Assembly (NCBI GenBank): GCA_033557675.1
Contig: JAWQRM010000020.1
Span: 1 to 41,003 of the forward strand
DNA from: Coptodactyla brooksi
Lineage: Eukaryota; Arthropoda; Insecta; Coleoptera; Scarabaeidae
DNA length: 41,003 nt
Direction of reading: 5' to 3'
Each line of letters begins with the position of its first letter. The first letter of the stretch is position 1. Below are positions 32,701 to 41,003 of the stretch, in pieces. A model generated the notes under the pieces. The model was not told the DNA's origin. It was given only the letters and a program-made list of their open reading frames with translations, and made no database searches. The position numbers and the translations under genes were made by a program.

Positions 32701-32750
32701 GTTTACGCTCCCCTCGTGTTGTTTTTTCTCTTTTTTTCAAAGAAACGTAC
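29736..32750. other. Tm1 intron between atypical exon and cytoplasmic promoter
   Basis: No coding exon is supported. A candidate transposon has ends ACAGGTTGTACCAA (30923-30936) and the complement of ACAGGGTGTTCCAA (31863-31876), 12 of 14 matching, which resemble the mini-element at 7878-7945. No transposase was recognised inside it. Confidence 0.4.
30923..31876. mobile_element. candidate 954-bp element with ACAGGGTGTTCCAA-like ends
   Basis: The 14-bp termini match at 12 positions, and a shared AAATTTG follows on both sides. A plus-strand frame at 31308-31523 inside it has no recognised homology. No target duplication is clear, so the boundaries are tentative. Confidence 0.35.
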
Positions 32751-33362
32751 CCTTTTAAGTTGCGTATTCATAATATTGTGCAGCTCATTTCTAATGATGG
32801 AAAACTTCATTAGAGTGTCCGAACTGAAGATGGAGCTGCCGAATGCCAGTCCCGGGTAATCCGCGCATCTTCTCCGTTGCTTCCTCGCCTCCCTTTCGGC
32901 CACCACTTCCGCCCTCTCCGAGGTGCACCTCAGTCGGGATAATTCTTCCAGTTCGGGATCTTCGGACTCCTGATCGCTCTGGCTGGACCCCTCGGCCGCC
33001 GGCCTGAACACCAAAGACATGTCCGCGGACTCTTCGTCGGAAGCGCCATCGACGGCGGCGGCGACGGTATCTTCACCTTTTTCGGTTTCTCCCCTTTTCT
33101 TAATACTAATCTCGTCGTCATCGCAATTCGTTAGATCTATAATATCACCAATAGTTGCCGTTTCGTCGTCGGAGGCACTCTTGATCACGGCGGTCGTAGA
33201 CGTCAACGTGACAGTTCCGTCACTTTCTAGGTTATGTACGGTTTCTTCGGTTTTCGAGGTCGTCGCCGGTCCCGGGGCCAACCTTCTGCGGCTGCCGTGA
33301 TTTCTCGGGTGGTGCTGGTGCCCCCTCTTCCTCGCGCTCCCCGGGCCGACCCTCTGCGACAT
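32751..33362 (-). CDS. Tm1: Tm1 atypical (I/C-like) N-terminal exon
   Basis: This open frame ends NIMNTQLKR at donor AGG|GTACGT, phase 0, exactly what exon 3 needs. From the first in-frame ATG (33362) it encodes 204 residues: a basic stretch, a long acidic Ser/Thr-rich region (SASDDETATIGDIIDL, SSQSDQESEDPELEEL), then an RxxR-rich helix and CADYPGLAFGSSIF, SSDTLMKFSIIRNELHNIMN. Drosophila Tm1 has an atypical isoform (I/C) with a long disordered N-terminus joined to a tropomyosin coiled coil, which partners kinesin-1 in oskar mRNA transport. I assign this exon by position, phase and layout. The frame stays open upstream of 33362 without an ATG, so the start is uncertain. Confidence 0.75.
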
Positions 33363-33760
33363 TCTCAGGCGGGTTGTTTCGAATTTTCGTCGGTCGTCGC
33401 TGCCATCTTGGCAACAGAACTGGCGTTGCGCTCCTGCGGACGTCTCCTGCACTACTAAACCGCAGTCCGGCGATCGCGAAGCACACTGCGCAATAGCGAG
33501 AAGATGGCCGTCGACCGAGCGGGCGTTACGCCCGCGACGTAGGCAACCGAACGCGCGACGCTTTTGTTTTCGAACTTAAAAAACGTTCGAAATTAACGAA
33601 AAGAAAAAACGAAAACAAACGGATTTTTCCCACGGGGCGCGGTGAAGGTTATCGAGTTTATCGGTCCGCGCGAAGCGGCGCGCAAACGTCGCGACGCCGG
33701 AGTTCGGGGCGTCGCCATATTTGGCAACGGAAAATAGCGTCTATAAATAACGCGGCGGTT
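33363..33760 (-). promoter_or_regulatory. Tm1: CpG-rich leader/promoter region of the atypical isoform
   Basis: Upstream of the atypical exon the DNA becomes CpG-rich (33480-33760). An ATG at 33404-33406 in a strong context (CCAAGATGGC) opens another frame, discussed under findings. A YY1/Pho-like AAGATGGCCGTC lies at 33501-33512 on the plus strand, and CTATAAATAA (33741-33750) matches the MEF2 consensus. The transcription start is not located. Confidence 0.35.
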
Positions 33761-33968
33761 TCAAATTTTCTCTCGTGACTTCTAGGAATGTTACATCATA
33801 AGCGCGCAAATAAATCAAACGGGGGGCTAAAAGTTTAACCGGTTAACCCTTTCTACGCGCGCCACCTTAAACATACATTTCCGCTCTAAAACTCCTAACC
33901 CTTAAAAATCCCTCGACAATTTGGTTTAACGTAATTTTTGAATCGCGTAATCGTACGATCGTACTTAC

Positions 33969-34094
33969 ATTTTGGAAAGCCTTTTCTTTATCTTCAAGCT
34001 TGGTGTTGACTTGGCCGAGTTGCTCTTGGGTCTGGTCGAGTTCATTTTCAATGGTCTGGATCTTCTTTTGCAGAGCCCTGGCTTCTTCCTCCGC
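33969..34094 (-). CDS. Tm1: Tm1 muscle exon 2
   Basis: This encodes residues 39-80: AEEEARALQKKIQTIENELD, then QTQEQLGQVNTKLEDKEKAF and QN. Acceptor CTTTTCAG and donor AAT|GTAAGT bound 126 bases, phase 0 at both ends. It is almost the textbook arthropod Tm1 sequence. Because both ends are in phase 0, it joins exon 1 to exon 3 without split codons and is skipped by transcripts from the two downstream promoters. Confidence 0.96.
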
Positions 34095-34222
34095 CTGAAA
34101 AGCCGCAGTACTTTATTTAACGTTCGGCTTTTGTATATTAGAAGTACTGACGGTATAAGCAACAACAATAGGTAGCTTTTAAAAATTTACGTTATTGTTA
34201 TATGTATAATAGATGTATAAGT

Positions 34223-34257
34223 ATTAATTGTAATAAAATTCTTTTATTACAATTAAT
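34223..34257. repeat. 16-bp perfect hairpin in intron 1-2
   Basis: ATTAATTGTAATAAAA (34223-34238) pairs exactly with 34242-34257 around TTC. With a three-base loop it is a strong cruciform candidate. Confidence 0.85.
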
Positions 34258-34744
34258 GCTTTTATTAATTAACGTTTGGATTTCGGAACTTATTTGTCAA
34301 TATTTGTGCGAAGTATAAAGAATAAAATTAAAAATTTGCGTCGTGTTAATTCAAACAAGGTTTACTCTTTCCATATTCTATAATTGACTAGTTTATCTTA
34401 TGCGTTAATTGCCTTCTCTCCCCGTTCTTCTCGTTAACGCCCGTTAAGGACGTACACTTTAAATACGAGGGTGAAACAACAATATATTCGGCGTGCACAT
34501 TTCAATTCATTTTGTGATTTTGCTTCGAAGTTTGAATACCCATTACGCGTTTGCATAGTTATGCAACTTAATAATGTTTCTTGCAAATACGTGAAAATCG
34601 TGTCGAACCTAGTTCTATCATCAATACGCGTGACGGGGTGAAATTATTGAAATTAATTATTACAGGAATCGTAACGTTATAATTATAATTCAAAACGAAT
34701 GTACAAAAATTTTTATTTGTCATTAAATAAACAAGAAAACCCAC

Positions 34745-34858
34745 CTTTTCAGCTCGAAGGTTGGCATCCTTGGCGAGCTGTTCCATATGCTTGGCCCGAT
34801 CCAGAGCGTTGTCCTTTTCCAACTTCATGGCCTGCATTTTCTTCTTGATCGCGTCCAT
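34745..34858 (-). CDS. Tm1: Tm1 muscle first coding exon 1
   Basis: This encodes MDAIKKKMQAMKLEKDNALD then RAKHMEQLAKDANLRAEK, 38 residues, ending at donor AAG|GTGGGT. The MDAIKKKMQ start forms the N-terminal half of the head-to-tail overlap and is acetylated in muscle tropomyosins generally. AKHMEQLAKD differs from the more common CEQQARD reading at residues 23-30. Upstream, GTTTGCAG (34900-34907) or ATTTAG is a good acceptor, so this exon probably has a short 5' untranslated part spliced from a distant leader. Confidence 0.96.
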
Positions 34859-34907
34859 GGTTGTTGCGGTGTGTCTGCCTTACCGACGATGCTAAATAAC
34901 TGCAAAC

Positions 34908-36679
34908 AAGTTAAAAAGGACCCCGTTAAAACGTTAATTAATATCGCGTCGGCAGCATTCTTTTTTCTTCGTAAGGAGATAACCGGAGGTCGTTTAAAGA
35001 AGCCAAAGAATGTAACGTCGAACCGAAGTAGGGCATGAATCATTGGATCGTTAAAAAAACGCGGCGGGATATTTTTTGAGTGCGTCACGCCGTTGGAAGG
35101 AAAGTGCGGCACTAGGAATCGTCGACCCATACGAACTCGATTTGCGAACAGGGTGGATATTTCATGGGGAATTAATCGTTAGTTTAGGTGATTAATCGAC
35201 AGTTAGGGATGACGACAATTGAAAGTTGAATACGCATATTCGAAGTTGAAAGACCGATACGGCACGCTATATAAGGTGCTTTAATTACTATTAAAATAGT
35301 CTCCCTGTGCGCATATAGGTGAAGGTCATAGAACTGTATGCCGAACGTCAAAGCAATCTGGTATTTAAATCTGGCGATCATCTGTGCGCTTTATGAAAAG
35401 GAGTCCTTGTCGATTGACCCGATTTATGAAGCGTAATTCGCGACGACGCGAGCAAAAAAGAAAAGCTCCATTATCTCTATAACATATAGTTCGCCAATCG
35501 CACGATTAGCAATTTGGTTACCAGTCCGGCAGGGGGCGATTGACCGTGAAGCGGACGGTGACGTTGCGGTTGCCTATCGTTCGGCAACCGCAAAAATAAA
35601 TTAGTTCGCTTTCCAATAACCAGGGGATCATTTGTTAAAGCGCGTTCCATTCATAAACGTTTTACTAGAACAACAATTGAAAGAAAATCGCAAAAGGTAT
35701 CTTTGCCATTACTTTGGTCTTTTTTAACGTGACATTTCTTATCGTGACATTATTGCAAATAATTGCCCTACAACGTAACGCGTACGACATTTTGAGAGAT
35801 TTTTCATAAATTCCGCATTATTACGTAATATTTGTAACGAATCCGTTCTCTCGCGATGTCCGTAGCGTAACAAACATCTTTGCTTTCAATATGAATCGTT
35901 ACGAAGACTAGGCACCGTTATCGTAATAATCATCTTCGAAACCGAATTATACCAAATTAAGGATAAAGACATGACGTATTGAAAATTAAATAAAACAAGG
36001 CTACTCCTCGACTGACAACAAGTTTTATTTGACGTAAGTTATAACTGTCAAGTGATAATCATTTGAATGATTGAAGTACATGCCTAACTGGATAAATCGA
36101 AAAAAGTCAATATATAATACAACCAATTCGTACAGAAAATGTATAAAAATCTGCGGTTTCATTAAAATCTCAATTTCCGTACAGTTTAATAAATGATTCC
36201 GATTATTTGCTTAACTTACAGAGTGAAAAATAAAAACTTTGAAATATCAAAAAAAAACTATAAGCAAGTTTTTAAGATTTTCGTAGGATTTCGTAAGATC
36301 TGTAGAATTTTTGTGGTGACGGTCGACGACAGATCACGACGACGTCAGACGATTACTAAATATAGCTTTTGGGGCAAACGGAGCTCATTCGCGACGGCGT
36401 AACCGGACGGGCGGAAATTTCACGCAAAAATTAAAATTTTGCAGTCACGTCCGACTCTTGCGAGATAGATTTGAAAAGGGGGAACGCCTACCTAATTTTA
36501 GTTATCAATCGACAATTTAGTAAAATAATCGAACGCGTAAAAATAGTTTCCGTTAAAGTATCGTATCGGCGACGAATAGATAGGGTTATTGAAACCGGCG
36601 AACTCGTCGAGGAACAATTAGTAAAATACTCGGTTAGTTAAGGCGTAAACCGTTCTGCAGGGAGAGAGTGGTAACTCAC
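34908..36679. other. probable Tm1 first intron
   Basis: No coding exon is recognised. A near-consensus MEF2 site, GTAAAAATAG, lies at about 36537-36546. Muscle enhancers of insect tropomyosin genes are commonly in the first intron, but nothing further supports function here. Confidence 0.4.
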
Positions 36680-36721
36680 CAAAAAACGCGCGCGCTTCTT
36701 TCTCACGATCTCAGGACGACT
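36680..36721 (-). promoter_or_regulatory. Tm1: possible muscle Tm1 leader exon and start site
   Basis: On the minus strand a TCAGTC initiator match (36723-36718) is followed 42 bases on by a clean donor, TTTTTTG|GTGAGT. This would make a short non-coding first exon 1.8 kb upstream of exon 1. There is no TATA box or clear DPE. Many such combinations arise by chance. Confidence 0.2.
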
Positions 36722-39700
36722 GAACGGTTCTAGGTAAGCTATCAGCTTACGCAAAGCGCGCCATTCCTGGCCCGTACCCCACCAAGCACCACACTGTGCC
36801 CCGCTAAGAATAACTCCGCTAAATGCAGAGCGCGTACGACGGCGGCCCCTCAAAATGTTCCGTAAGACGTTTCGATTTTTTCGAGAGACGAATTTCCCGA
36901 CCGAAAGATCGGAGAATCGATCCGAAAGCGGTCCTTCGCCGATCAAAGTTTCCCCCGAACCGTTAACGCGAACCGTCCGCCGCCCGAAGAACGTTCGGAG
37001 TAAAATAACGACGGCACGCTATTATTTCAATTTCTTTGTTTTACATTCAGATCGACAGCTCGCATTTACCGTACTCGTAACCCGTTCCACAAAGGCCTCG
37101 AACGCGGCACGCGAACGCATTTCAAAGTACGTAAACGATCTAGTAACGGAGACGTCTCTTGTTTTGGTAACGCCTCGCAAAATCCTTTTAACCGAATGGC
37201 GAACAGCGCGTATTCGCTAAATCGCAATGGACGGGTCGTGTCACGATTATTTTTATACTGCAATCTTTTTGCCGTTATTCGTAAAAAGCGAAAGTTTAAC
37301 ATTGAACTACCAGTCGCGCCTTTACGGATACCTCCGACCCAGTAACCGATATCGAGCGTGTCGAGCGCACCGTACACCAACGCAAATGATAACATTTTCC
37401 CCGTTTGCACCCCTAATTTTGCGCCGATTCGACCGGTACTCGTACGGACGCCCGAGAATTGCCGTTAAAAATAAGCTCGTCTTTATCTCTCCGCTCTAAG
37501 TTCACGAGCAGCGGAGATATTCGAACTTAGATGTACCGGCTTGACGTCTCATTTACTCTATATATGGAAAACGAGCGAAGCGACGCGAAAATGCGCAAGG
37601 CCGTATTTGTAACGCGGCTAACGCCGCGTAAACGACGGAAAGTAATATTTTACGACTGCTTTCGCATTAAAACGAAGCGGACTAGAGATGTCGATTTGCG
37701 GCAGCGACGTATCGAGTCGAAATCGGCAGTTAAAAAAAATATTTATTATCGACAGTTATTGAGCTTCAGTTCGTTCGACTGATAAATAATTATTATATAT
37801 TTTGGATAAGTTTCGAATTTGAATTCGAAGGGGTTAGTTAGTGCCGGTCAAAGCATTAAATATACGCCTTTCTTCGTGTTTTTTGAAAATGATTAAAAGT
37901 ATTTATTTTTTGTTATTCTAAGTTGTGCATAAATTTCGCAAAAAAATATGCACCGGGATATTTGTCGAATACGCGATGCGATATTTGCACCCGTTGCCAT
38001 TATAACTTAACTGCTATTCACTATTGCGGGATTTTCAATATAAGTCGATTAAAACTTTTGTCGTTGTTTCGAATGAAACCACCCGCGCAATACTCGATAA
38101 TCTCAAATATAAATCGTCTGTTTATTTCGTATGCGTTTGTACGTACACATTAAATTGTTTCATTTATATAAAATACCCTTTTTGGAGTTCATATATTTGT
38201 CGATTAAACAAAATACTGCTCGAAAATCAAATGTAATAAAGAGGGATGCCGAATTACTTTGATTTTCCTTTGCCTTTGGTTCCTCCTCTAGGTCCTTTTA
38301 TTTGTTGCAAGTTATGGCGCGGTGGAAATATGTTTCTGCGAACTGACCGTCCTTCGTCCGACAACTTCCAATATGGGTTTCAAAATCGTCGGATCAACTT
38401 ACCCGCGTTTTGGTGACAGAGAATCCGGGTCCCTTCTCCATTTACCTCCAAATCCACCGAAATTGTTCGTGCGTCCAAATGCGACCATAAATATGCCGTT
38501 ATGAATGTTTATAGAAGAATTTTCCTTTTTCTTTAAACGCAAAGGACTGCCAATCGACTTATTTTATAAGGCGAAATGATAAATTATTAAAGTCCAATAA
38601 ATTATTAAACGTCCGTATTGCAGTTTGTCGATCGTAGCTTGTAAATGGCCCCCGTTAAGTTTTTTCAGTAAAATGCGATTAACAAAATATCGCGCTAATG
38701 CAAATGCTTTGCTCGCAAGCTTCTTTTCATTCGATTAGACTTCCCCCGGACGTAAGTTCGGTGCGCCCCGTTTCTCGCCCATTATCCCCAAAAATTCCTA
38801 TCGCAGTTTCCGACCTGCCTTACCGTATTTGCGAGCATATTCGCGCACCTCGAGCAAAATTGCCCGATCGTACTCTGCCGAATTGGTTACACCGGTTAGA
38901 GCGAATCGCGTACATTTTGGGTACCGTCTCCCATCTGTGAAATTCTATTTACGTTTCGGGCAGAGTAGGGTGTAGGGGAATGCCGAGATAGTAGGGAGAA
39001 GGCGGCGCCTTCCTTGAGACGTCTCGACGCTTTCAAGCCTAGGAGCTAGCAGCTTCCGAACACCTTCAGGTGCAGGTAGGTCTGTGTGACGCTAAAAAAA
39101 CCCTAACTTTTCTAACCGACGCAGTGACTTTTCGTACTAATAACGAGTTAAACGCACCCCTTAACGAAACGCGGAATATTTCCGTCGAAAGGAGAACCCG
39201 CTCCTCCGCACGAAATTCTCAAAAAGAACGATTAAGTCGCCGAGTAATCGTCCACGTACAAAGTTACCGTAGAAAAAGGGTATTCCCCAAAAAGATTTGA
39301 AGCCGTAACGTACGCCGATATTATATTACAGGAGATGCGTTTCGTCATACGCATGACCATTAAGGGAAACTATGCGCCGCCATTTTGGATCAAATTTGGC
39401 CGTCTAAAGGTTGAAAGTGAAAATTTCAAGTGTTCTCGTGTTACGAATTTCGGTTAATTCGAGTGCTAGTGTGGGTCGAGAGGAGTCGACGAGGATTACG
39501 ATACGGTTAAATTTAGACGCGTTAGGGTCTAAATTGCGGGACGAAGATGGTGGCCGGAGCGCCATTTTCGAAATTATATCACTAAAATTCGCCAATTTTT
39601 GTCGCCTTAGAGATACTGCGATTTCATTTGAAGAAAATCTGAAGAATAGATCTGGGCAAAATTAATTATCACCGTTTCAATTTTTATACGAAAATTTTAC

Positions 39701-40212
39701 ATCCTCTTATCAATTTTACAATTCGGCAATTCTCCTAAAAACTTTTTGCGAATTTTTGAGCTACTTATAGCGAAACCGTAAATGAAGATGAAATTCGAAT
39801 ATGAAAGCGCTTAATCGTAATTGGCACGAGAAAGTTGGTCTACGAAATTGTTTTCCTTTCAGAAGTCAAAATTTACTTTTATTATAAGTTTTCGCGTCCT
39901 TTTTAAGAGCACGACAATAATGGAAATATTCTATGGAATTTATTTGAAAAATTCTTATGTAAATCGGATGTTAAATTGTAAAACCTGCGCAGCAGTTTAT
40001 GTGCAGAAAATAAAATAAAAATTCCCCTAAAAGCATATGTGAAATTTGCAAAATAAACGACGTCGTAACTTTTAAATCTAACGTAACTAGCGACAACAAA
40101 AAGTTAAATGTTTTGGAATGTTTGCAAATGTAATCATTTAATTAATCATTAATTAGTTAATGTAATCAACCCTTATAAACAAAAATCGTCTTGTACTAAG
40201 GTACAAATGTAA
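36722..40212. other. upstream region, CpG-containing, no gene recognised
   Basis: Several open frames of 60-120 codons on both strands lack homology and mostly lack ATG starts. YY1/Pho-like AAAATGGCGGCG is on the minus strand near 39370-39382. The Tm2 paralog, a Tm1 neighbour in Drosophila, is not seen here. Confidence 0.45.
37488..37530. repeat. interleaved inverted repeats
   Basis: TCTCCGCT (37488-37495) pairs with 37510-37517, and CTAAGTTC (37496-37503) pairs with 37523-37530. The two 8-bp stems interleave, the arrangement of a pseudoknot or of two alternative hairpins. Confidence 0.5.
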
Positions 40213-40400
40213 AAACGAAGTCTCCACTACGCCAAAATATGAAAAATATTTTTTTCATTCAATCCCCGATGATGCAAACTTGGTTAGCGAAACGCACGTC
40301 GAGTTTTTCATAATTTTCATAATTTTTCATAATTTGGCGTAGTGGTGACTTCGTTTCTACTTCGTTACAAAGCCAAAGCTTTCGAACCCTCAACTTTACT
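40213..40400 (+). repeat. ribozyme-family repeat with long stem-I arms (copy D)
   Basis: Arms 40213-40247 and 40322-40356 are reverse complements at 33 of 35 positions. Between them is a hammerhead-like motif: CCGATGA (40266-40272), a stem II of GC/GC and AAC/GTT with one mismatch, GAAA (40289-40292), then CGCACGTC ending at 40300. The first core element has C where CTGATGA has T, so cleavage is unlikely. The tail TTACAAAGCCAAAGC to ACCCTCAACTTTA matches copy E in opposite orientation. Confidence 0.65.
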
Positions 40401-40584
40401 AAGGTACTGCTTATTATATATTTTAAAAATTATTATAAAACGACACCTACAACAATAAAAATTAAAGGATTTCAAAATATTTACCATTACGTAATAAAGG
40501 TCATTGTCAATAAAAATGTTAGATAGTTGCGAAATGCTTATACGATATTTATATTTAAACTGAAGAAGAAATTAAGAACCCTAA

Positions 40585-40685
40585 TGGGTTAATTTGGGTT
40601 GGATTACATTGGGTTGGGTTAAGTTAAATTAGGTTCGGTTGAATTATGTTTGATTGGGGTAGGTCGGGTTGTATTTGGTTTGGTC
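40585..40685 (+). repeat. GGTT-rich degenerate simple repeat
   Basis: About 100 bases are built from GGGTTGG, GGTTAAG, AGGTTCGG and similar units on one strand. The unit is not a regular insect telomere repeat (TTAGG). It sits between inverted copies D and E. Confidence 0.6.
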
Positions 40686-40877
40686 GGAGAGAAGAATATA
40701 AGATAAGGTATCGATAAATCACAGCCAATTTCTATTGTCATTTTAATCCAATAAAAAGTCATTAAACAAATTAAAAACTACTATGAAAAAAATTAACCAA
40801 ACCCAACCCAAAATAATTTTTTTACATTTTTTAAAAAATAAAATAATATTAATGAGAATATTTTAGCGAATCGGATT

Positions 40878-41003
40878 AAAGTTGAGGGTTTGGAACCTTT
40901 GGCTTTGTAACCAAGTAAAACAAAGTCACCACTACGCCAAAATTTGTAGAGAGGATGCTCGACGCACGTTTCGCTAACCAAGTTAGCATCATCAGGAGCG
41001 ATG
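40878..41003 (-). repeat. ribozyme-family repeat, copy E, cut by window end
   Basis: This is the inverted counterpart of copy D. Tail segments GTTGAGGGTTTGG, GGCTTTGTAACC and GTCACCACTACGCCAAAA match copy D in reverse. It continues past the window edge, so its distal arm and full length are unknown. Confidence 0.65.
40951..41003 (-). ncRNA. hammerhead ribozyme motif, intact core
   Basis: On the minus strand: GCTC (40999-40996), CTGATGA (40995-40989), an extra T, GCTAAC-TTG-GTTAGC (stem II, 6 perfect pairs), GAAA (40972-40969), CG-TG-CG (stem III), TC, then GAGC (40960-40957) pairing with GCTC as stem I. All invariant core bases are present, with predicted cleavage after C40961. The order is that of a type I hammerhead, as described from Penelope-like elements. 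The extra U before stem II is a departure that may lower activity. Confidence 0.65.

Larger units (their letters stand above)
10648..34858 (-). other. Tm1: Tropomyosin 1 locus, coding span
   Basis: This is the genomic span of all recognised coding exons of one tropomyosin gene. Tropomyosin is a two-chain coiled coil that polymerises head to tail along actin filaments; in muscle it works with troponin to gate myosin, and in other cells it sorts actin filament populations. Splicing exon 1-2-3-4-5-6-7-8-9 gives 38+42+44+39+23+25+21+23+26 whole codons plus three split codons, 284 residues, exactly the canonical length. Three alternative 5' starts, paired exons 4 and 5, triple exon 7 and triple exon 9 are present. 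The N-terminal MDAIKKKMQAMKLEKDNALD and the MTTTIPQGT start identify the insect Tm1 rather than the Tm2 paralog. The exons carry no frameshift. Confidence 0.95.

Noticed and set aside
36638..37410. Minus-strand frames of about 100-115 codons upstream of Tm1
   Set aside because: They start at non-ATG codons or lack homology, and their arginine-rich composition follows from CpG-rich DNA.
40585..40685. GGTT-rich tract as an internal telomere repeat
   Set aside because: The units are irregular and do not match the insect TTAGG repeat.
1..41003. CRISPR arrays, bacterial operons or riboswitches
   Set aside because: Spliced tropomyosin exons and eukaryotic transposons show nuclear insect DNA; no regularly spaced identical repeats with unique spacers were seen.
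34908..41003. Tm2, the tropomyosin paralog, upstream of Tm1
   Set aside because: I looked for MDAIKKK-type or KLQKEVDRLED-type exons on both strands and saw none in this stretch.

Overview
The window reads as nuclear DNA from an insect: AT-rich, intron-rich, CpG-containing, and full of degraded transposable elements. Recognisable protein-coding sequence is dominated by one gene on the minus strand, an ortholog of insect tropomyosin 1 (Tm1), whose coding exons run from 34858 down to 10648. Order or species cannot be settled from the sequence; a beetle or hemipteran-like genome is only a guess from the transposon mix.

Tm1 layout, in transcription order (right to left): muscle-type first exons 1 (34745-34858) and 2 (33969-34094); an alternative N-terminal exon for an atypical long isoform (32751 to about 33362-33406); an alternative cytoplasmic first exon (29472-29615); shared exon 3 (26920-27053); mutually exclusive exons 4a/4b; mutually exclusive exons 5a/5b; shared exon 6; three alternative exons 7 (7a, 7b, 7c); shared exon 8; and three alternative last exons (9a, 9b, 9c), each with its own stop. 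Exon names are mine. Exon phases all fit, and the junctions fall after residues 38, 80, 125, 164, 188, 213, 234 and 257, as in canonical tropomyosins. Muscle-type products are 283-284 residues and cytoplasmic ones 251-252. If all choices were independent the locus could encode 3 x 2 x 2 x 3 x 3 = 108 coiled-coil proteins.

The flanks and introns hold mobile DNA: a tRNA-like SINE remnant (about 0.7 kb), a Tc1/mariner-superfamily element with long inverted ends and a broken transposase (4.5-5.8 kb), a TTAA-flanked non-autonomous element (10.9-11.8 kb), head-to-head Penelope-like reverse transcriptase fragments (14.0-15.1 kb), a hAT-like MITE with a 7-bp target duplication (15.6-16.2 kb), a small inverted-repeat element beside exon 7c, and a diverged repeat in the intron at 27.7-28.9 kb.

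The most unusual non-coding signal is a repeat family carrying hammerhead-ribozyme motifs. The copy at the right edge (minus strand, 40951-41003) keeps the whole conserved core; the copy at 40213-40356 has one core change but long inverted arms that would extend stem I; older copies lie near 22.05, 14.3 and 8.7 kb. The 36.7-40.2 kb and 1.4-4.5 kb stretches show no supportable gene.
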